Shown here piece by piece: positions 1-12,047 of a stretch of 64,000 nt of DNA. The notes under the pieces are model-generated. The model was not told where the DNA came from, ran no database searches, and saw only the letters and a list, made by a program, of their open reading frames with translations. The DNA is from Petrolisthes cinctipes. Its lineage: Eukaryota > Arthropoda > Malacostraca > Decapoda > Porcellanidae. Position numbers and translations under genes: made by a program. Each line of letters begins with the position of its first letter. The stretch's first letter is position 1. The stretch is from positions 186,001 through 250,000 of the forward strand of contig JAWQEG010000622.1 of the NCBI GenBank assembly GCA_033782935.1, given 5' to 3'.

Positions 1-563
1 ATGTTGTCGGCTGACACAATGTCCAAAGAATTATATATAAGTGGTAAGCAACTCAATATATTATAGCAATTAAAATTCAAATAATTCACTCGCTTTATAC
101 ACCATTCTTATTCATACATCTTGAACGGTAATATATACATGTATGTACACTCTCCCAAAAAAGTATAGGCATTAAAACGAATGAACGAAAACGACAGTAA
201 ACGTAGCATTATGGTACATTGCTTTGAAACCTTATCCCATTACCTCCTGAATTTTTTTTGAAATTTTGTGTTACCAAATGTGTTAATTTTTTGTGTACTG
301 CTTATGCATGAACATATAAAAGGTTTCTGAGAATTGTTGAGTTTGAATCATTATAGTTCTTGAGATATTATGCGTTTCCATATGACAACGCTAGGAGAAT
401 GTGTGTACAAACTAAAACTTTATTTATTTTCCTGTGTACAATTGAAATGAAACTAGATTATTTACCCATAAATAATAGTTAATTGATGTTATAATAGTAA
501 TGTAACATATTTCCATCACCAGGGCTGCCACTAAGCTCAATCCTTGCAAATGGGGTTCCCTCT
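1..563. other. AT-rich sequence, no gene seen
   Basis: I see no coding region, repeat or RNA gene here. The stretch is AT-rich and lies just past the stop codon of the minus-strand piggyBac remnant, so part of it may be the 3' end of that transposon. I could not identify a terminal inverted repeat. Confidence 0.5.
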
Positions 564-1220
564 TTACTTTGAGTGGTAAGCAATGAAACACTTCACACAC
601 AACCCAACATTACACTTTGAGCACTGAGTTCGGCCAATGGATGTACAACCAGTTTTTGCACATCTTTTCTTGTTGTCTTGGACAGGCTCAACAAGATGTC
701 CTATGTTGTCATATCTTACAGCATGCTGTCCTGGAACACTGGATGACTTCCTTCCTTTTCCTTTGGGTGGATTTCCAAACTGTTGAAGGTAGCAAACAGC
801 AATTTCCCGACGAAACTGCAGCTGTGTCAGTGCACTACCTTGTCCCTTTGCTAGTTGCCAAGCATTATGCACTGATGCATCCAGCATCCATGTAAACAAA
901 GACCACCACCATTTCTTGCTTCTGATTGACATTCTGTATTTATTTATGTTCTGGTCCATTCTGTCATTCCCTTCCATACATTTATTGTACATTTCCAATG
1001 CATGAGGAAAACTAACTTGTATTTTCTTTTTGTCAACTCTACTCCATCTATTCACAGAACTGAGTGGTTCACTACCATAGAGAGAAGATGCAATAGTTAC
1101 AACTGCATTATCTTTCCACCTTGATTACACAACTGATTTGTTCTCGACAGATGCTGAAACAGTCATGAAGTATCCTCTCTCTTTCTTGTCCATTGCTGTT
1201 GTTGTCATTCGGGGACAGTC
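564..1220 (-). pseudogene. piggyBac-family transposase, C-terminal remnant
   Basis: This is the 3' part of a DDE_Tnp_1_7 (piggyBac) transposase, the DNA cut-and-paste enzyme that targets TTAA. Reading on the minus strand, the frame can be followed from about 1220 through WKDNAVVTIASS, then NRWSRVDKK and the conserved YNKCMEGNDRMDQNINKYR block. It ends in a Cys-rich zinc-binding tail (CAKTGCTSI, CSKCNVGLCVKCF). An in-frame TAA at 1125-1127 breaks the frame just before the WKDN motif. The N-terminal half, with its first two catalytic aspartates, is not found upstream. A full-length family member is usually 550-600 residues, so this is a dead fragment. Family assignment is firm; the upstream limit is approximate. 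Confidence 0.85.
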
Positions 1221-2160
1221 TCTTCCTAAATAGTTGGAATAGTTGGAGAGAATGGGTTATAGATAGTGGTATTCCTGCCGATCAGTTGCCAATTATGCAT
1301 ATTCGTATTGCTTCATGAGTCAGAGAAACTATAGTGGATGCAAATCGAAAAATATTCGCATTTCTTCACCTATTAGAGAAATTTATAATATTATCATAAG
1401 ATTTGCCACTTTCTAATGCTGAAAACTCAGCTAATCCACACCGTAATTACTGAATGGTATATAACGTTATCTTTCTTTTTATTTATTTTATATTATTTTT
1501 ACTTTTTTTTATATATAAACCTTTACCTCGGGACAGGAGGCCGTCAGTCGTGGCCTGAGACTGAGGTCCCGAGATTATCGAGTGAAGTTTTGAGGTTTTG
1601 GTTGCTTCACATGTTTGTTTATACACGTCACTTTCTGGAGAGGGCAATGTTTGTTTGTGTTATTTTACAAAACCTTAATTCGATGTATGAGAAGAAAAAG
1701 CATAATTCTACTTAATCCTACCCTATGCTATAACTGCATTATATTTAAGACGAAATACTACAGTTACAGCGAATCTACTCAAAGATTCCTTTTTTGTTAA
1801 AATCCGATTTGGTAACTTTATTCTCTGGGTTATCATTCTCATTATATTCAATAATTCAGTAAATTCCCCCTCCCCCAAAACCATCAATCATTATAATCAC
1901 ATAACATATATCTGTAAAAATGAAGTCACAACTCTTACTCCACGACTTGCCTAATGCATGAATTATGTATGCTAGAGGATCAATGCCGATACTTTCTTGG
2001 GAGATTGTACATTTGTCTATACAAACATTATGGTAAATAGGATATATACCATTAAACATTGTAAGGTCCTAAGCATATGTATATGAATTGATTAGGTGAT
2101 AAGTTCTATAAGACGAAAAGAAAGGTAAGAGATTCCTCGAAGATATTCCAAGAAACATCA
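1221..2160. other. no recognisable gene
   Basis: The stretch is AT-rich with a few poly-T runs. Short open frames here have no recognisable motif. I see nothing supportable. Confidence 0.45.
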
Positions 2161-2165
2161 CAAGT

Positions 2166-2411
2166 ACCCAAATATATGGGTAGACAATCAGTGTTATATT
2201 GGTAAAATATTACTGATAAACACGTAACTCAGTTGATTATAGAAAGAGGTTAGTACCTCAATATATGGGTAGACAATCAGTATTATATTGGTAAAATATT
2301 ACTGATAAACACGTAGCTTAGTTGATTATAGAAATAGATTAGTACCCTAGTATAATAAGTAATATATTGGTAAATTATACTGTTAAACAAGTAACTCGGT
2401 TGATTATAGAA
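2166..2411. repeat. short tandem array, about 2.8 units of 78-89 bp
   Basis: A unit containing ATATGGGTAGACAATCAG, then TGGTAAAATATTACTGATAAA, then TTGATTATAGAAA occurs twice with a period of 89 bp, followed by a third, partial and more diverged copy spaced 78 bp from the second. The units are directly adjacent, without spacers of different sequence, so this is a minisatellite. Confidence 0.8.
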
Positions 2412-2452
2412 AACTTTCAAAAGTTTGACAATGTATCTTCTGTGTATAAGAG

Positions 2453-2621
2453 TTAAAGAGCCAGTGATCTCGTAGGCTAGACCAATTGGATGATACTAAT
2501 TCCTCCTGACTATTCCATGGAAACAAACTCCCTCAATATGGAAGTTAGTTAATTCGTGGCATTGTTTGGAGGAATCAGCAATTTTAATCTTTCTGACTAC
2601 CGTATATCACTGGCTCCTTAA
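2453..2621. mobile_element. piggyBac-type MITE (copy 1), TTAA-bounded
   Basis: This is an imperfect palindrome of about 169 bp that begins TTAAAGAGCCAGTGAT and ends ATCACTGGCTCCTTAA, with both ends on a TTAA tetranucleotide. The inner arms share ATTCCTCCTGACTAT and its complement GTTTGGAGGAATCAG. TTAA at both ends is the target duplication of piggyBac-family elements, so this is probably a non-autonomous piggyBac derivative. It ends 27 bp past the stop codon of the F5/8C gene. The copy at 3849-4015 shares the inner core but not the outermost bases. Confidence 0.75.
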
Positions 2622-2647
2622 GAGATCTAGGGAGATGTAGTTGATGC

Positions 2648-3436
2648 TCAGAACACCTCAATATGACAAACCTGAAAGAGGTAAATATGGAGCATATGAC
2701 CTGTGACGAACCTGGCACACATTGGCTTGGGAGACTTCATTTCCACCACCTGGCCAGGGGAGGCCTCCCCAGGGAACTCACCAAACAGGTCATAAGCTGC
2801 GAAGTCTTCTGGAGGTGTCACGGCTGTCACGTTGGACACACGAACCTGTACGTTGTTGAAATGTTTCTTGGCATTTCTATTTACCTGAGCGTACAGTATC
2901 ACATGCTGGAAACACTTGGGCTGCCCGAAATCTAATGTAAACCATGTGTCGTTGTCACTCCACTCTGTATAAAAACATTGATTTAGATCATAGTTATAAA
3001 ACCCGTCTACAAGGTTTTCTTTTACTCTGAGTGGATTCGGCACATAGTGTTTCCCAGCAGTGATGTTGGTGTTGGTGGCAAGGTCCTTGGGTCTTGTGGT
3101 GTGACAGGTGAGGACATCACCCATGTTAGTCTCCTGGTAGGTGGGCATGACGATAATGTTGGAGACGAGGCAGTGGGTGGGTGTGTTGGAGGGGTAAGCA
3201 CACCACAACTGACACCAGTCTCGAAGTGTGCACTTGTTGGAGCAGTAGAGGGCTGGTCTGGCTCCAGGGGGTAAGTCAAGGATCTCCTGTTCCGTTTTAG
3301 AGGCTGCTTGAACACGTTGGAGGGAGATCAGCACAGATCGCATCAGACGCAGCTCTCCCCCTTCCACAGGTGCTGATGGCAGCAAAAGCAGCATTGTCAC
3401 CCACACACGACACCACTGCACTCCATCTTGTGACAT
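2648..3436 (-). CDS. secreted protein with C-terminal F5/8 type C (discoidin) domain
   Basis: A single open frame of 262 residues. After a short polar start there is a hydrophobic stretch (VTMLLLLPSAPVEGG, about residues 12-27) that reads as a signal peptide. Residues about 55-100 are Cys-rich (CSNKCTLRDWCQLWC), resembling the apple/PAN-like modules often seen before discoidin domains. The rest, from about residue 108 to the end, is an F5/8 type C fold: NLVDGFYNYDLNQCFYTEW, DNDTWFTLDFGQPKCFQHV, NVQVRVSN and the terminal CHIEVF. Such domains bind glycans or phospholipids; an extracellular lectin-like or immune role is family knowledge, and the ligand is unknown. The protein looks complete in one exon. 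It lies between two MITEs, and this may be the only ordinary single-exon host gene in the window. Unseen upstream exons cannot be excluded. Confidence 0.7.
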   Translation of the reverse strand: MSQDGVQWCRVWVTMLLLLPSAPVEGGELRLMRSVLISLQRVQAASKTEQEILDLPPGARPALYCSNKCTLRDWCQLWCAYPSNTPTHCLVSNIIVMPTYQETNMGDVLTCHTTRPKDLATNTNITAGKHYVPNPLRVKENLVDGFYNYDLNQCFYTEWSDNDTWFTLDFGQPKCFQHVILYAQVNRNAKKHFNNVQVRVSNVTAVTPPEDFAAYDLFGEFPGEASPGQVVEMKSPKPMCARFVTGHMLHIYLFQVCHIEVF

Positions 3437-3464
3437 GGTACTTGTTGTATGTTGTCACAGACAG

Positions 3465-3650
3465 ACTGGGTGATGGTGTAGCAGTATAAAGGTCTACACA
3501 GTTACTGTACAGGTTGAAGGTTGTGGTGTTGTCAGATAATTTGGTGTTATTGTTACAGATCAGTACGGTGTTGATGGTGTTACCACAGAGAGAGAGAGGG
3601 TGATGGTGGTGTAGCTGTAACAATATCCACACAACTACTGGACAGCCAGA
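3465..3650. repeat. diverged tandem duplication upstream of the F5/8C gene
   Basis: The segment starting GGTGATGGTGTAGCAGTATA near 3471 recurs as GGTGATGGTGGTGTAGCTGT near 3600, each followed by a CCACACAAC-like or CTACACAG-like run and a CTGTACAG or CTGGACAG tract. The period is about 129 bp. It lies just 5' of the minus-strand start codon and may be leader or promoter sequence. No TATA box was assigned. Confidence 0.5.
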
Positions 3651-3848
3651 GAAGTGGTGGTGGTATAATAATCTCAGTAACTACAACAAATATCGTCATG
3701 CATAGCGATCATGTGACTTATTATTGCACTCACTTATACTTAGTTTTCATCAACACATTGAAGGTGTTTTGTACACATATTGAAATGTATCTCCTGTGTT
3801 ATTCTAGTCCACTATATTAGTAGAGTAATCTTTGACAAATTATGCAAC

Positions 3849-4015
3849 TTAAGGGGAGATTCTCTTGTTGGTAAATTGGAAGGCTATTGATTCCTCCTAA
3901 CTATGCCAGAAAACAGACGCCCTCAATGGTACTAATAGGGGATCTGTTTCTCGGCATAGTTTGGAGGAATCAGAGACCTTCCAATTCACCAACAAAAGAA
4001 TCTCTCTCCCCTTAA
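3849..4015. mobile_element. piggyBac-type MITE (copy 2), TTAA-bounded
   Basis: A palindrome of 167 bp that starts TTAAGGGGAGATTCTCTTGT and ends with the complement of the same sequence on CCCCTTAA. The TTAA at each end is the piggyBac target signature. The inner arms carry GATTCCTCCTAACTATGCCA and GGCATAGTTTGGAGGAATCA, the same core as the copy at 2453-2621. It lies about 410 bp upstream of the F5/8C start codon. Confidence 0.8.
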
Positions 4016-4149
4016 ACGAATTAATGAAGAAGGCGAGAGAGAAAGGAGGTAAATTTGTATGTATGTATTTGTAATAAGGTAGTACTAGGCATACATACAG
4101 ACAGATAGATGTACAGATAGATAAACAAATAGATGGATGAATAGTAAAT

Positions 4150-4153
<4 letters not shown>

Positions 4154-4216
<63 letters not shown>
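4154..4216. repeat. (GA)n microsatellite
   Basis: About 31 GA units without interruption, followed shortly by a GACA run at 4229-4243 and flanked on both sides by the repeated motif GATGGATGAATAGTRAATAAA. Confidence 0.95.
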
Positions 4217-4218
<2 letters not shown>

Positions 4219-4615
4219 TATGGTTGCAGACAGACAGACAGACAGATTGACTGAAAAATAGATGGATGAATAGTGAATAAAAAGAGAGAGTGAGACGGAA
4301 GTCTAGGAATTGATGAAGAGAGGAAGGAGAAAAATCATTGATGAAGAACACATCAAGTTGCCTTTTTACCTTCTGACACCCCGACTGGCACTGAGATAAA
4401 GAACGAAAGAAGGAATTAAGAAAGAGTGGTAAGAACACCTCGGTGAACTAAAAAAAACAAAAGTAGGAAGGACCAATTGCCTCTGATTTTGTGTGAACGA
4501 CGTGAAAAAGAAGAAAAATAAATGATGAGAAAAGTAACTAAGGGAGAAAGCTAAGAACACCTCAATAAACGAATAAAACACGTGGGAATAAAGAGAGATA
4601 AAAGACGAAAGAAGG
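4217..4615. other. purine-rich low-complexity sequence
   Basis: The stretch is GA- and A-rich. The apparent open frames on the minus strand are low-complexity Ser/Phe runs. No gene was identified. Confidence 0.5.
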
Positions 4616-4617
4616 AA

Positions 4618-4800
4618 GATGCCAAGCTGGGGACTGGCACTAAAGTGGCATTTGACAACCTCTTCACTAGTTTGGACCTGCTGAACAATATGTCGAAGGG
4701 AATAAGAGTTGTTGGGACGGTAAGAAAAAACAGGCTCAGCAAACTTTCTCTGCCGTCCAAGCAGCAGACTTAGAAAATGAAGAAGGACCAGAAGGATCAG
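4618..4800 (+). pseudogene. piggyBac transposase fragment (catalytic core piece)
   Basis: The plus strand reads AKLGTGTKVAFDNLFTSLDL, then SKGIRVVGTVRKNRLSKLSL. This matches the piggyBac core block around the second catalytic aspartate (form: VxxDNxFTSxxL...GTxRxNR). A TAG follows PSKQQT, after which the frame reads KMKKDQKDQVYKC, consistent with a decayed continuation. Neither end of the transposase is nearby, so this is an isolated fragment. Its orientation is opposite to the remnant at 564-1220, so the two are probably not one copy. Confidence 0.75.
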
Positions 4801-5007
4801 GTGTACAAATGTCTACATATGTCTACAAGTAAAAAATAATATTGCAAAGACAAGTAGCTTTTTCTTTAAAATAGCCTTTTACATAGGTTAAGGATTAAGA
4901 ACAAAATCGAAATTAGTGAAAATTTCCATAATTTTCAGTGGATGCTGATGTATTTCGTAATAGTACAATTGTTGCTGGAGGTAGTGCCCACGGGTAATTT
5001 AAAGGAC

Positions 5008-6303
5008 GTACAGTCTGTTACAGTTCCGACTGGGCCACCCAGTATCGAGAAATCGTAGATGTGGCAGCAGTGTGTGTGTGCTCGAAAATTATATGGATCG
5101 TCAACACTCTCCCTCTGTAGTGAACATGACTCTGCCTCAAAGTTCATTCCATAGATGGCGCTGTGTAGTTGTGGAAGGAATGTGGACTGCAGGGTTGAAG
5201 TTTCGGGAAACATCTATGCTCGTTCCAATGAGTCATGAGCTCTCAGGCAGTGGTTGAGGAATGCTATTATGGAAATTTAGAACCTATATTACACAATGAG
5301 TAGGTGAAGCTAAGGTAAAGTTGTTCGTAGCCTGAACAGTGAATATTTCTTCTTAATGGTTATCATGTTTGGCATGCAACATTGCTCAGCCGTTCTGACA
5401 GAGCTCACGTCTCGTTGCCACGATTGTTATCTTGTTTTTCTACCAACTAGGATCGGGCAGATAGGTTGTTTTCTTTGTCCATCATATTTTGGTAAGCATA
5501 ATTTGAGATCACTTTTGATTTCGTATTATATTTGTAAGTCAGGTTACAATGTATTACATGCATAGTAAAATTCCTGCATTGCTAAATACTTTCTCTCTCT
5601 CGTAATAAAAATTTTAAAGTCAACTGTAATTCTCTCTCTCTCTCTCTGAAATAAACACCATCTTATCTTATCCTATCTCTATACTAATGACATCGAACAG
5701 AGAGTGAGGACCAATTCAACAGTTGTTCGTTGTGATTTGTTAGCACCCAAACGAAAGAAACTAAACTGTGTAAATGACTTATGTCTGATTTATTGGAAGC
5801 ATCTGATGAGTAAAGTATACAGCTATTGTAATAATACAAATGCTCAATTGATAGTTTTGGTGAATAGGAATAATCAACTTTTGAGAAATAACGAAGCCTT
5901 ACAAGTGTGTTTGGGGAGGACTCTGACAAAATGACTGTGGAATTAGTCCAGGCTCCCTGACATTCTACGTTAATAAACAAATTAGTAGTGTCGAAATAAG
6001 CGATCGTTTTGCCAGTGATAATCAACTCGCATTGATTGTTAATTGGGTTATGTTTGATTTGAACCCACAGGTGAACGGGGAAAAGGGATCACTCCTAACG
6101 ACCAAACGTGTGTTTAACCTACTAATAGATTACCCAAAGTTTTGCTAATAGATGCATTAATGTGTGCATGTAGGTGATCTACCAAATTTGCACACCGTTC
6201 ACATAATGATGGATTTATTCCAGAGATAACGGTGTGTGGCTGTGGAGAAGAGAAGGGCGAAGTCTCAGAAAGTAGCCTAGGTGGGCAAGGTGAACTTCGT
6301 TGG
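5008..6303 (+). repeat. left arm of a 4-kb imperfect palindrome
   Basis: The arm starts TACAGTCTGTTACAGTTCCG and can be followed almost continuously as the reverse complement of 7395-9000: GACTGGGCCACCCAGTATCG, the CT microsatellite, the GACCAATTCAACAGTTGTTCG block and TGGCTGTGGAGAAGAGAAGG. The TA at the outer edge matches a TA at the outer edge of the other arm, the Tc1/mariner target signature. Open frames inside (for example 5704-5934) have no family resemblance. The inner end breaks at a mariner-type transposase tail. Confidence 0.8.
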
Positions 6304-6509
6304 AACCCCATAGAGAACGTGTGGGCTAATATGATCAACTGCTGGGAGCCAGAGATGGTGGAGCGGAGACCGGAGGCACTAATGGCTCATACCCAGGCTC
6401 AGTGGGAGATGTTCTGCAACAAATCTAACAAATTCGACGCATTGTGGCCTCTGTGCCCGATAGACTGCGTGCCGTCATAGAGAAGGATATTAATTGTCAA
6501 TGTAAATAA
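6295..6509 (+). pseudogene. Tc1/mariner-like transposase, C-terminal tail
   Basis: The plus strand reads RWNPIENVWANMINCWEPE, the conserved third-catalytic-residue block of Tc1/mariner transposases (NPIE carries the glutamate), followed by a helix-rich tail. After FDALW a one-base shift restores IVASVPDRLRAVIEKD, the usual C-terminus, ending at a TAA near 6507. The rest of the transposase is missing: the sequence switches to palindrome arm immediately upstream. Related in sequence to the open transposase at 18478-19581 (NPIEDVWALMVNGWEPS). Confidence 0.8.
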
Positions 6510-7394
6510 AAAAATATTTTGTTTAAATAAATGTTGTTGGGTTGTCAAGGATTGTATAACTCCTACTTCGCCTATTTACATTTATAGAGTGTTCCTGTCT
6601 ATTGAAATTATGAACCTGTAAAGATGACGAAAGTAGAGAATAACCAGAGTTTTATCTTTCCCCCGGCCAACGAGGGTTCAACCGCCGATTTTACAGCTGG
6701 TTAGCATATTTCTCGAATTTGGCTGGAGAGCAAGAAGTGCTGGGACGAAATGAAGGAAAATTGCTCCTAACATTTAGGAATAAAAGTAACCATAGGAAAT
6801 TTTTTAAATAGTCTCAATGTCTTTCCCAGCTCATTTTACCTACTTGACTGCATTTCAACCCAACCATACTTAATCTAACCTAACTGAACGGATTGCATTG
6901 ACCAGGTCAGACTTGAAAAATATGCCCCCGGATAGGGGACCCTCTGAGTGTGCAGCGTGTTTTAAGATGTGATCTCGGGCACGGACGCGAATATTTCATA
7001 TTTCTTTATAATGCAAGTAAATCTTGGTTTAATCACGTGTTCTGTCTGACTTTTACTAGGTGCTAATTTTGTTTAGGATTATTACACATACAGCATGATA
7101 TCGGTAATGTCAATTTAGACACATTCTTCTTTAATTTGTGTAGCTAACGTTATCCATTCATTACTTGATGACTCAAGAAAAAGATACACAGAATATGCGA
7201 GAGGGATAGTTTCGGAGTAATTTCATAATTCGTAGGATTTATGGTAACGGGTGATACAATAAACAAAGTAATAAAAATCTTTAGGATTTTATCATTATAA
7301 GGAGTCGTTACTCGGAAACGCTCATCAAATACTGACTGGCAAATTACATTCCTAGCTAAAGTAATGACCCTACGTATCCGTCTGCTCAACCGGT
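6510..7394. other. central spacer of the palindrome
   Basis: About 890 bp of single-copy sequence between the two arms. It includes the 3' flank of the mariner-type tail (an AATAAA-like stretch near 6507), an open frame on the minus strand starting at the arm (7150-7422) without recognisable motifs, and a short CTAACCTAAC-like run near 6880. Nothing else is supportable. Confidence 0.5.
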
Positions 7395-8424
7395 GCCTTC
7401 CAGTGAACTTCACCTTGCCCACCTACTTTCCGAAACTTCACCCTTCTCTTCTCCACAGCCACACACCGTTATCTCTGGAATAAATCAATCATTATGTGAA
7501 CGATGTGCAAATTTGGTAAAACACCTACTGTTATGCACACACTATTTTTCACTACAAAAGGTTAATTAGCAAAAATCTGGGTAATCTATTAGGAGGTTAA
7601 ACACACGTTTGGTCGCTAGGAGTGATCCCTCTTCCCCATTCAGGTGTGGCTTCTAAACAAACATAACCCAGTTAATATAGCAATCAATGCCAGTTGATTA
7701 TCATTGGCAAATTGATTGATTGATTGATTTTTGGCGCTGCAACATCGAGATCATATAGCGCCAGAAGAAGGTGATAGAAGAGGTGGGATAGCAAGCAGGA
7801 AGGAAATAGAAAGAAAAGAGACAGTTGAATAACTGAAAGAGATTGGCTGGGGCCGAAGAGGCGCCAAAACCCTTAAAGTATTGCCCTCTATCACTACCGG
7901 CAATACCCCCCTACGGGGTCTAAAGGAGAAAGGGAGAAGAGGTGGAGATGAGGGAAAGGTGAAGAAAGAACAGGATAAGAAAAGTGAAGAAGTTAGAAGG
8001 AAGTGAAGAAGAATCTATCATTGGCAAAAAGATCACATATTTCGACACTTATTTGTTTAACGTAGAATGTCAAGGAGTCAGGGCCGGTCCCACATAGTCA
8101 TTTTGTTTGTCAGATTCCTCCCCAAACACACTCGTAAGCCTTCGTTATTTCCCAAAAGCTGAGTATACCTATTCACTAAAACTATCAAGCACTAGTATTA
8201 TTACAATATCTGTAAACTTTACTTATCAGATTAATCCAATAAATCAGTCAAAAGTCATTTACACAGTTTAGATTCTTTCGTTTGGGCGCTAACAAACTAC
8301 AACGAACAACTGTGGAATTGGTCCTAAATCTCCATACGATTTCATATCTAAATAGACTGGATAAGATAAGATAGTGTTCATTTGAGAGAGAGAGAGAGAG
8401 AGAGATTACAGTACACTTTAACGT

Positions 8425-8455
<31 letters not shown>

Positions 8456-9000
8456 GTAATGAAGGAATTTTACTATGCATGTAATACATTGTAACCTGAC
8501 TTACAAATATAATACGAAATCAGAGGTGAACGAACATCAAATAATGCTTACCAAAATATGATGGCCAAAGCAAACAACCTATCTGCTCGATCTGCTCGAG
8601 TTGGTAGAAAAACAAGAAAACAAGGCAATGTTGCATGCTAAACATGAAATCCATTTAGAAAAAATATTCACTGTTCAGGCTACGAACAACTTTACCTTAG
8701 CTTCACCTACTCATTGTGTAATATAGGTTCTAAATTTCCATAATAGCATTCCTCAACCACTGCCTGAGAGCTCATGACTCATTGGAACGAGCATAGATGT
8801 TTCCCGAAACTTCAACCCTGCAGTCCACATTCCTTCCACAACTACACAGCGCCATCTATGGAATGAACTTTGAGGCAGAGTCATGTTCACTACAGAGGGA
8901 GAGTGTTGACGATCCATATAATTTTCGAGCACACACACACTGCTGCCACATCTACGATTTCTCGATACTGGGTGGCCCAGTCGGAACTGTAACAGACTGT
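7395..9000 (-). repeat. right arm of the 4-kb imperfect palindrome
   Basis: Reverse complement of 5008-6303, ending CTGTAACAGACTGTA at its outer edge. It is about 310 bp longer because a short retroposon (7712-8015, with its own target duplication) interrupts it. It also has longer (GA)n runs at 8383-8447, where the left arm has shorter (CT)n. The arms share long near-identical blocks but differ by many small indels, so the structure is not recent. Confidence 0.8.
7712..8015 (-). mobile_element. SINE or 5'-truncated LINE with (ATTG)n tail
   Basis: An insertion of 304 bp bracketed by the 13-bp direct repeat TATCATTGGCAAA (7699-7711 and 8016-8028); the left palindrome arm has this site only once. 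On the minus strand the insert ends in a CAAT repeat tail next to GGCGCTATATGATCTCGATG. That resembles the 3' end of the I-like LINEs in this window (GGCGCAACAGC...TCATATA with a GATT tail). The inner part has a GGGGCCGAAGAGGCGCC block but no tRNA promoter boxes that I can see, so LINE fragment and SINE remain open. Confidence 0.75.
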
Positions 9001-10192
9001 ACCTGTTTCACCCACTTCCGAAAAAAAAAGTTTTTTTTTTTTTTTTATGTCGTCATTCTGATAATATTGGCTTCATATGTGTCTAAAATTACATTTAAAA
9101 GTTCACACTGGATCTACGACTGGGCACTAATGGGTTAATGATGGGGTAACCCATTTTTGGAAATCTGCAGCTTTATCATTCCCTCTAATCGATTGTCTCT
9201 TCGTGTATGTCTCCCTGTTGGTTCTCTACTATTTTTTCTAATGCTTCGGACGTGGCTGCTGATCCAGGGGTGCGTGTGGGTCCCAACAGAGTTTCCTTTT
9301 TAGTAAAGAAAGCAGGGTAAGGTATGTGAAGTGATTTTCTATTGGAGTAATTGTACACCTGTAAAAGCCTCAGGTGATTGCGTGACAAAATACAAGCAAC
9401 AATATTGACATTACTATTGGTAACTTGTTTTTTGCAGTGCACTCTTGTTACAACCCCAGGTATATCTTGTTTATGTTTAGGGGAAGATCCGAGGTTGTGA
9501 ACAAGCTTGAGTTATAACTCTGGTAAGTATGTTACTGTAGTCAGTGGAGTTACAACTAATGAAATGAAAAAGGGAACCTTACTCCAATCCTTCAATGGAT
9601 GTTTGCCCAGAAAAGAGTAATGAAAACAAATAACAAATGAATTTAACATGTATATTATTACCATCACCAAAAGTTAACCCATTATCCCATTTATAATTAC
9701 AATATTATACAATAAGAAAAACATAATATGACGTTAACAGACACAGAATTACACCAGTTAGACCACCAAATAATAGAACACAATCAGAGTAGAGTAGAGC
9801 AATATAGAGCAGAGCTGGTACAGTATGTAGTGACGGAGTGAAGCTTGAGTCTTCACTGACTTTGTAACTTATCTTGTTGGATTTATTGGCTATCAACCAG
9901 TGGCATATAGCCAAAGGTCATTAAACTAAAGATTCCATTTTATTATATCAATCTATATAAGGTCATAAAGTTTTGTCTCCCTCAGAAAACTCATCAGTTT
10001 GTTTATAATATTCTTATCTTTTGATAGAATATTTTCGATGGTGAAAGCTATTTTTTTAATTTGGAAATATTGTTTAAGTTTATGTCTTTGATTTTCAAAT
10101 TCATTACAAAACATTACTAAATGACTTATTTTATGTACATTATTGCATTACATGATGGGCACATGGGGGGGAAAGTTTTATTGATGTATGCT
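9001..10192. other. mostly unassigned; one uncharacterised frame inside
   Basis: The stretch contains a poly-A/poly-T tract at 9020-9048, then AT-rich sequence. Apart from the frame at 9185-9511 nothing coding is recognisable, and I see no repeat shared with the rest of the window. Confidence 0.4.
9185..9511 (-). CDS. uncharacterised open frame
   Basis: Open for about 108 codons on the minus strand from just after a TAA at 9512-9514, with an internal Met at 9442. The product has a basic N-terminal part (KLVHNLGSSPKHKQDIPG, then HCKKQVTNSN) and an acidic C-terminus (EALEKIVENQQGDIHEETID). I recognise no family. The composition is balanced rather than low complexity, so it may be a transposase or exon fragment, but it may equally be chance. 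Confidence 0.25.
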   Translation of the reverse strand, partial: LKLVHNLGSSPKHKQDIPGVVTRVHCKKQVTNSNVNIVACILSRNHLRLLQVYNYSNRKSLHIPYPAFFTKKETLLGPTRTPGSAATSEALEKIVENQQGDIHEETID

Positions 10193-11972
<1,780 letters not shown>

Positions 11973-12047
11973 GGTTAACCATGTGGCATTGAGCCTGAGA
12001 CAGGCCAACACCACCTCGTCCCTACGGCTACGCCATGATGACGTAGA

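Noticed and set aside
2166..2411. Possible CRISPR-like repeat array
   Set aside because: Units are contiguous without unique spacers and the genome is eukaryotic; it is a minisatellite.
3297..3632. Minus-strand frame overlapping the F5/8C start
   Set aside because: Antisense-free but low-complexity His/Ser/Thr product of the upstream tandem duplication, with no motif.
5704..5934. 76-codon frame inside the palindrome arm
   Set aside because: The frame is not kept in the inverted copy at 8040-8330 and there is no family resemblance.
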